A model generated the notes under the pieces. It did not search any database. It was not told the DNA's origin and worked only from the letters and a program-made list of their open reading frames with translations. A stretch of DNA of 64,000 bases from Locusta migratoria. Taxonomy: Eukaryota > Arthropoda > Insecta > Orthoptera > Acrididae. A program made the position numbers and the translations under genes. The stretch spans positions 367,743,159 to 367,807,158 of the forward strand of contig CM048744.1 in the NCBI GenBank assembly GCA_026315105.1. The letters run 5' to 3'. Below are positions 58,376 through 64,000 of the stretch, in pieces; the first letter of the stretch is position 1, and each line of letters begins with the position of its first letter.

Positions 58376-58468
58376 CTGTATTGTGGTAAATGGATAACAA
58401 GTGACCTGATAGTTTGTGGAGGGTCATCCCCAAATATGATGAGAATTGTTGATCGAAGGCTGATGGTG
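58376..58468 (+). CDS. WD40-repeat protein, coding exon 6 (blade 6)
   Basis: Residues 282-312, 31 codons, phase 0. The acceptor is GTTAACAG and the donor GTATGT. It reads LYCGKWITSDLIVCGG then SSPNMMRIVDRR, a divergent blade where the terminal WD is replaced by VD. Its phase and spacing (4.7 kb from exon 5) fit the gene; its short length makes it less certain than exons 2-4. Confidence 0.72.
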
Positions 58469-58602
58469 GTATGTTTCTTTCACTTATGAATAATCAAATA
58501 AAATTTACAGAAGCTATAATAGGCAAATTTTAGAACCTGCTTGATTATTTCAGTAATAAACTACACTCTAAATACTAAGTAAATAATTACAAACAACAAA
58601 AT

Positions 58603-58636
58603 ATCAGCACACACTCCACCGCAGAGGAAAAATATT

Positions 58637-58690
<54 letters not shown>
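58603..58690. repeat. SINE-end fragment and (GT)n
   Basis: ATATCAGCACACACTCCACC resembles the end of the 57218 element (ATATCAGCACACACTCCGCT). It is followed by (GT)25 at 58640-58690. Confidence 0.75.
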
Positions 58691-58692
<2 letters not shown>

Positions 58693-58699
58693 CGCACAC

Positions 58700-59659
58700 G
58701 TGTGTATGCTTATGTGTAAAACTCAAATGGATAGACACTGATTATCAAGGCACAGTGTCCAGAATTGTGTCTCAGTTTGTCAAATGTTTGAACTGTAGTA
58801 AAAGTAGACTTTCTCAATATTATATATATAAAGGTTAAAGGTAGCAGGTAAAACAAATCTTACACACCAAAGTGAAACTTGTGGTGCTTCTGACAGTCAC
58901 ACTTAAATCTGTAGTGTCCAGTGCCAATATTTATCATTGTAGGCCCCCCCCCCCTCCATTTTATTTAATCCAACTCCGGAAAATAAGAATAGTAAAGTAC
59001 AGGAAGTTGAGAAAAGGTTAATTTATGACAATGCTAGGTTAGAAAAAAGTATAATTAAAACTATCTTAAACACTACATAGGACATAATTCTGACCTCCAA
59101 AACAAGAAGCAAGACACACTAATAAACAAGACGTGCACTGAGGTTAAAACTTTTGGTAATTGTTAAATACTTCCCTCATTGGCAGCATGAAAATGAAACA
59201 AACTTCTTAGAAGAAAAAGTACAGATGTATTATCGTTCATCTCCTCTTTACCATCATGTATGCCCTATTTTTAAGATTGCATTGGTTTAAAATATTATTT
59301 CCCATCCCTTTTTTAACAACTAATCACGAATTCATTTGATAGCTACATTTTAGATGTTTTGAGATTCATTATAATACTTCTCATAACAGAATTAATAATT
59401 CCTGTACTGATTGAAGACACCTACAAATTCTTAACATTCTTTCTGAGGAGGAACAAGGGTTTGGCAACCATCAAGATGAATGGTGTGGACAACCAAGTAA
59501 ATGGAAGAAAAGGGTAAAACTGAGAAAATGTTTCATGACAGAAAGAGGATATAACAGAAATAAGCTGAGGGTGGGTGTCACATAACAGCTCAGAGCTGTT
59601 TTAACTGAAGATAGTTGAAATAAAAGGTGGGAGTGAATGGATAATGGAAATACATAAAA
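58700..59659. other. Left part of WD40 intron 6
   Basis: No gene. An 11-C run lies at 58944-58954. Confidence 0.45.
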
Positions 59660-59987
59660 GTAGAGACAGTGACAGCATGGACTGATAACCTCGTAGTTCA
59701 GTCCCCTCTAAATCCCATAACAACAACAGTGACAGCATGAGTAAAGTATACAGGGAAAGCTAAGTTCTAATTGTAAAACTTTGAAATGTCATGTGTGAGG
59801 ATTCAAACAACTGCATTAAAGAGGAGTCCAATTTTTTCATGTTCTGTAAGAAAGCTTTAAGGCTAACTCAAACACAGAGTGTAAGCTAAAATTCAATAAT
59901 GCTGTAACAGAAGGCCCAGTAATCACTACCAACACATTTAACCAATATGTTAGTAGCATCTGTCAAAAGCTTTCACAAGGTAAGATA
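59660..59987 (+). pseudogene. LINE family C copy, 5' part
   Basis: Frame pieces near 59880-59980 (EGPVITTNTFNQYVSSICQK, joined over small shifts) match the pre-RT region of a Jockey-type LINE. Interrupted by the foldback element at 59988. Confidence 0.6.
59680..59725 (+). mobile_element. 46-bp micro-retroposon with 14-bp target duplication
   Basis: GACTGATAACCTCGTAGTTC, AGTCCCCTCTAAATCCCATA and ACAACA, i.e. the tail of a locust-type SINE plus an A/C-rich end, lies between ACAGTGACAGCATG at 59666-59679 and 59726-59739. Confidence 0.85.
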
Positions 59988-60881
59988 CTCGATTAATGAT
60001 GAAAATTCTCCTCAGAGATGATAAATTGTTGAAACGAGATAGAATGGCTGGCCAGTACTTACCTTTGTGCTGTACCGCAGATAGTAACACAAACGAAGAA
60101 ACAGAAAAAAGGGGACAAAAAGGACAAGCTTTCGGAACACAGTTCCTTCATCAGGTGGGAGAGAAGGGAAGAAAGGATGGGAACAGAAGGGAAAGGTAGT
60201 TCACGACCTAGGTCATGAAGGTGGTGTTTCGGGAGTGTGGATGTCAGAGATACTGCATGTATGGCATCTCCATTGATCTCTATACTATCTGGATGTTGAA
60301 CTTCAGTTGTCTTAGCGTGCCAGCCATAGATATTCGTATTTAGTTTCTTGCCAAATTCAAACATAGCTGCTAAGTAGCATTTCAAGAAAACAAGAAGAAA
60401 ATATGTTTCGATTCCGCTCCTATATCAGCCTACAACATCGAATACTGATTTAAATTCCAAATTAAGTGGTAAGCAAGCAATTCTTTGTCACGTAATAACT
60501 AATGGAAACTCATTTGCCAAATTTAAACATGGCGGACAATGCGAAATCGTGTGCAAAACCTATGAATGTGCAGGCACGCTGCAATTCTATGGTCAGACAC
60601 CAAAGTTATGGATCCAGTTTGTATAGAGATCGCTTGGCATCTCTGACAAAAAGGACAAGCTTTCGGAACACAGTTCCTTCATCAGGTGGGAGAGAAGGGA
60701 AGAAGAAAGGATGGGAACAGAAGGGAAAGGTAGTGTTCCCATCCTTTCTTCTTCCCTTCTCTCCCACCTGATGAAGGAACTGTGTTCCGAAAGCTTGTCC
60801 TTTTTGTCCCCTTTTTTCTGTTTCTTCATTTGTGTTACTATCAGCGGTACAGCACAAAGGTAAGTATTGGCCAGCCATTCT
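59988..60881 (+). mobile_element. Foldback element copy 2, with 13-bp target duplication
   Basis: ACAAGGTAAGATA at 59975-59987 and 60882-60894. The left arm runs to about 60250, the right arm is its reverse (60735-60881). An extra third arm (60645-60718) forms a perfect 74-bp palindrome arm with 60735-60808. The centre (60262-60644) is absent from copy 1. It lies inside a LINE copy, whose text resumes after it. Confidence 0.87.
60645..60808. repeat. Perfect 74-bp inverted repeat with 16-nt spacer
   Basis: 60645-60718 (GACAAAAAGGACAAGCTTTC...GATGGGAAC) is identical to the reverse complement of 60735-60808. Such a hairpin would be stable in RNA or single-stranded DNA. Confidence 0.95.
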
Positions 60882-60894
60882 ACAAGGTAAGATA

Positions 60895-61862
60895 TGTTAG
60901 GTTAATGGCAATTTTGGTAAGAATGGTAGCATAGATTGTAAGCAGTTTGGATTCCAGAGAGGAATATCCACAGTTTCAGCTGCATTTAAGCTTATCGAGA
61001 TAATCTTAGCAGGACTCGATCAAGGTCAAACCCTGCTCGTGTTTTCTGTGGCTTATCTAAAGCTTTTGATCTGGGTAATCATGAAATTTTAATCTGAAAG
61101 ATATACCACTATGGAATTAGAGGACTAGTTCTGAATATCATAAAGCCATTTCTGAACACCAGAAAACAAACAGTGAAAGTGTCAAATGAACTAGAGAAAC
61201 ACTGGTCATATCTACAAAATGTAGAACATGGTGTGCCACAAAGCAGCATTTCAGGACCCCTTCTTTTCCTGATACAAGTAAATGATCTACCTCCAAATGC
61301 AGAAAGTATATTCAATATTCTTTGGAGATGTCATATCAACCGTAATGGTAAGACTAGTGATGCAAGTTCCAGTGCTACCGTGCAAAAACACTGATGCCAC
61401 GGCACTTTCAGTGACACAAAAACTACTTATTCACTGCACTCGTACAGAAGCATTTATGCTCCTTGTAATGAAAAAAATTAGCTACAAATAGATATTTATT
61501 TTAATATTTGCATGCAAAATACACCACAATAACTCAAATAAGTTCCCCGTTCACATTCAAGAACAGTTCTTCCCCCCCCCCCCCCCCCCAATTTATTCTC
61601 TCACAGTTGGGTGGCAATGAAGCTTATGCTGCTTTAAATATTTTGTCATTGATTTGAATGACATAGAAGATTTACAAATATCATACACTGCAATGTCCTG
61701 GTTTTTATCATCTGGAATAAAATAACTTCACAAAGGACTACATTTTCGTCTATCTCCCACTGACATGGAATTGAAGGCACGGACCAACAGCACAATGCTT
61801 TGTTCAGAAGTGGTGCCCATGCCTGCCACACTATTCAATGTACTCATAGAAACGCAGGTTTA

Positions 61863-61909
<47 letters not shown>

Positions 61910-62560
61910 CTTGCACTTATTTATTAAGGAGTGACCCTTTAAAGTCAATGTTGATGTCACAGACTTTTTTATTTTTCCAAATGTTTCACAGATTTATCTT
62001 TATAGAAGTACCACAGGCATCAAATCATGGCATACTGTCTGTGGTATCGGTGTCTAAGCAGAGTGCCTGGGGTTCCTCACATCACCAAATAAGACTAAGT
62101 TTAGAGGAGGCCATAACATAAGTGATCAAACAGTAGGAATGATCACACACAAACAAATGATTTGACTAAATTCTAAGAACCTGATGGAGGAGTTGTTGAA
62201 AACACAAAAATTTTTAGGTATCACAGTAGATAGTTGTCCGAGATGGAAAAGAGCATGTTGACAAAATATGCAGTAGACTTAATAGTGCTGTTTTTGCTCT
62301 GAGACAAATCAAGTCTCTAATAACTGGAGATGTTCTGTGCATGTTGTATTTTGCCTACTTCAATGCTATAAGGACATATGTTATTTAAATCTGGGGACAC
62401 ACTTTGTAGGCTAGTAAAATTTTCAAATTGAGAGGAATCGGAGATATATTCAAAAATTTTATTACAGATTTTCTGTTAGAGACCCCCTTATATTCAATCA
62501 AAGAATTTCTAGCACATGGAAGAAACTGAATCAATTAGTAGTAAGATATTTTGCTTATTA
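60895..62560 (+). pseudogene. LINE family C copy, RT part
   Basis: KQFGFQRGISTVSA, LSKAFD-like text (AYLKLLI in another frame), YGIRGLVLNIIKPFLN, VEHGVPQSSISGPLLF (RT block) and LIQVNDLPP; the YADD site is lost. After a gap with an 18-C run (61572-61589) and (GT)n (61864-61908) come an ENTKIFRYHSR-like block and ITGDVLCMLYFAYFNAIRTY. Confidence 0.8.
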
Positions 62561-63593
62561 AGTACTGGAACTTGTAGACTAATAGTACCATTTGGCTTGA
62601 TATATTTGAAATAATATATCTTTTATTTACACATATTGAATAATATTGTGTCCACAAGTGTGTTAATTATCTAAGCAGTGTGAATGTCACTCTATAAAGG
62701 GTTATATAGTGAAATCCTGACAAAGGTGATACACACGTGTACATCTACGCAACATGTCCATCAAAAGCTGCTCAAAAAACTAAACCAAACTAGGAGCTGT
62801 CAGAACAGTTTTGTTCATTATCATTTATCTCCATTTTTTTATTTTATTTATTTACTTATTTTTCTTTGTTTAACTTTTCATTTCTGTTTACAAAGTGGGA
62901 CATTTTGCTGCTGTGTTGGCATTTGGGAAGGAAAAACATATGTTGGACTGCACTCCTGTTAAAGACAAAGAGTCTATTTGAAAAGAGTTGAACTTGCGAT
63001 ACATTAGATTCTGAATGACGAAGAAAGTTTGTTCAGATACTGGATTGTAAGGCATTTGTCATACCACATAGGGCCTTGGCATTTTCATCTCTTATGTACA
63101 TGAAAAGATTAGATTCTTGCTTGCTAAAGACTTGCATCTTAACAGCAAGTCAACAATATGCTAATTCTAATATTGTACACTAATTAAAATTTGGTATGAA
63201 GATATGAACTAATTCACACACTTCATACTATGATCTGCAATCTCACAGACCTAGAAAAATAATAAGCAGTGACGAACATATAGCCTTGACGAGTGGAAAA
63301 CTTTACACAGTGTGTGTATTGTGATGCACAACTGTAAATGTACCATGACTTACAAACCACATAGGTTTATATGTTCCGCTTGCAAATGAAAAGTTAATTC
63401 TGCAATTTTATACACCCAACAGACACCAATTTAAAGTACATTGCTTTTTCAGATGTAAACTGTCTTATTTGAACATTACCATCTAATCCCATTGATTTGG
63501 AGAACCATAAAGGTCACTCTGAACATCCATAAATTCCTCACCTGGTCTTTTTGTTATCTGTCATAATAATACGATAGCATATTTGTATTGCAG
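62561..63593. other. Right end of WD40 intron 6
   Basis: No gene or repeat recognised; ends in the exon 7 acceptor. Confidence 0.5.
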
Positions 63594-63719
63594 GAAACCA
63601 ACAAAAGAATTGTTTTTGAGTTTCTTGACTCAAGCTTCTTAAGTTTGACAATTAGAGATAAATTTTACAAAATGGTAATTCTGCTAGGCCACACCCCAGT
63701 CTTGTCAAATCAAAGTTAA
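63594..63719 (+). CDS. WD40-repeat protein, probable coding exon 7
   Basis: After a TTTGTATTGCAG acceptor, a phase-0 frame of 41 codons (ETNKRIVFEFLDSSFLSLTI...) runs to TAA at 63717-63719, giving a 353-residue protein. A GTAATT after codon 27 (63675) could instead be a donor leading to exons beyond the window. The residues could form the last strands of a seven-blade propeller but match no WD pattern well. It is 5.1 kb from exon 6. Confidence 0.4.
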   Translation, partial: ETNKRIVFEFLDSSFLSLTIRDKFYKMVILLGHTPVLSNQS

Positions 63720-64000
63720 AATTCCAACTAAATAATCACAGAACAGTAACTTTTCAAAGATAGTAATTAACAACAATGAACAATAAGAATAGGCAAGTAT
63801 GTATTTTTCCTGCAGTCTCTTGATTGTGAGTACATATCCCCAGCTGATAGTTTTGCATGCCTTTTCTCTCTGGATCAACAAGAACACCACCGCCTCATAT
63901 TTTCTTTTTATATTCATTTATGACTCAGTCAGACAACACAAGTTTCACCTTTTCTAAGAAATATCTATATAGAGAAGGAAAGTACAAATAGAATGTAAAT
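63720..64000. other. Right edge, no recognised feature
   Basis: Either the WD40 3' UTR or intron, depending on whether exon 7 ends at the TAA. Confidence 0.4.

Noticed and set aside
7567..61908. CRISPR-like regular repeats
   Set aside because: All regular short repeats are microsatellites without spacers; the sequence is eukaryotic.

Overview
The window is animal nuclear DNA: AT-rich, with long introns and many decayed transposons. The mix of repeats points to an insect, most likely an orthopteran with a large genome (locust or grasshopper type). Signs of this are a 'GCCGCGGTGGCCGAG'-type tRNA SINE, a LINE ending in CTACATCTACATCCATA-type sequence, an RTE-like LINE with a (CAA)n tail, and numerous (GT)n and poly-G runs. 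The organism is inferred from recalled repeat types; no search was run.

Only two host genes can be supported, and they are divergent. On the minus strand, three exons (46757-46805, 44263-45541, 7783-8539) join in frame with consensus splice sites. They encode the disordered N-terminal ~695 residues of a protein carrying SMG6/EST1A-type exon-junction-complex binding motifs; the TPR and PIN regions would lie left of the window. The intron between the last two exons is 35.7 kb and holds most of the transposons. On the plus strand, a WD40-repeat protein starts at 47323, with six well-phased exons up to 58468 and a probable seventh at 63594. The 517 bp between the two start codons looks like a shared bidirectional promoter with a DRE palindrome and two CCAAT boxes.

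Layout of the rest. 1-570: Tc1-like transposase relic. 2445-6715: gypsy-type LTR element, broken, with a SINE in place of part of pol and a tRNA-like pol III promoter inside both LTRs. 10577-11490: Penelope-like fragment. 12180-13460, 19330-20320, 21225-22990, 29209-31450, 31678-32560, 38540-39740 and 39965-40310: copies of one LINE family (A). 13900-17235 and 22985-25075: I-clade-like LINEs on the minus strand. 25931-29207: near full-length RTE-like LINE. 30042-31324 and 32703-33685: Tc1 and mariner elements with recognisable ends. 35270-36178: pogo/Tigger-like element containing a LINE tail. 36495-37300: three-unit tandem repeat. 41203-41444: MITE. Right part (introns of the WD40 gene): LINE fragments, a tRNA SINE with target duplication (55939-56167), and three foldback or micro-retroposon insertions flanked by perfect 12-14 bp target duplications.

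The most interesting items are a 27-unit heptapeptide array encoded in the SMG6-like exon 3, an overlapping upstream ORF in the same gene that would be expected to make its mRNA a target of nonsense-mediated decay, foldback elements with retroposon-like target duplications, and the tRNA-like module in the LTRs. No CRISPR, rRNA or credible functional tRNA gene was seen.
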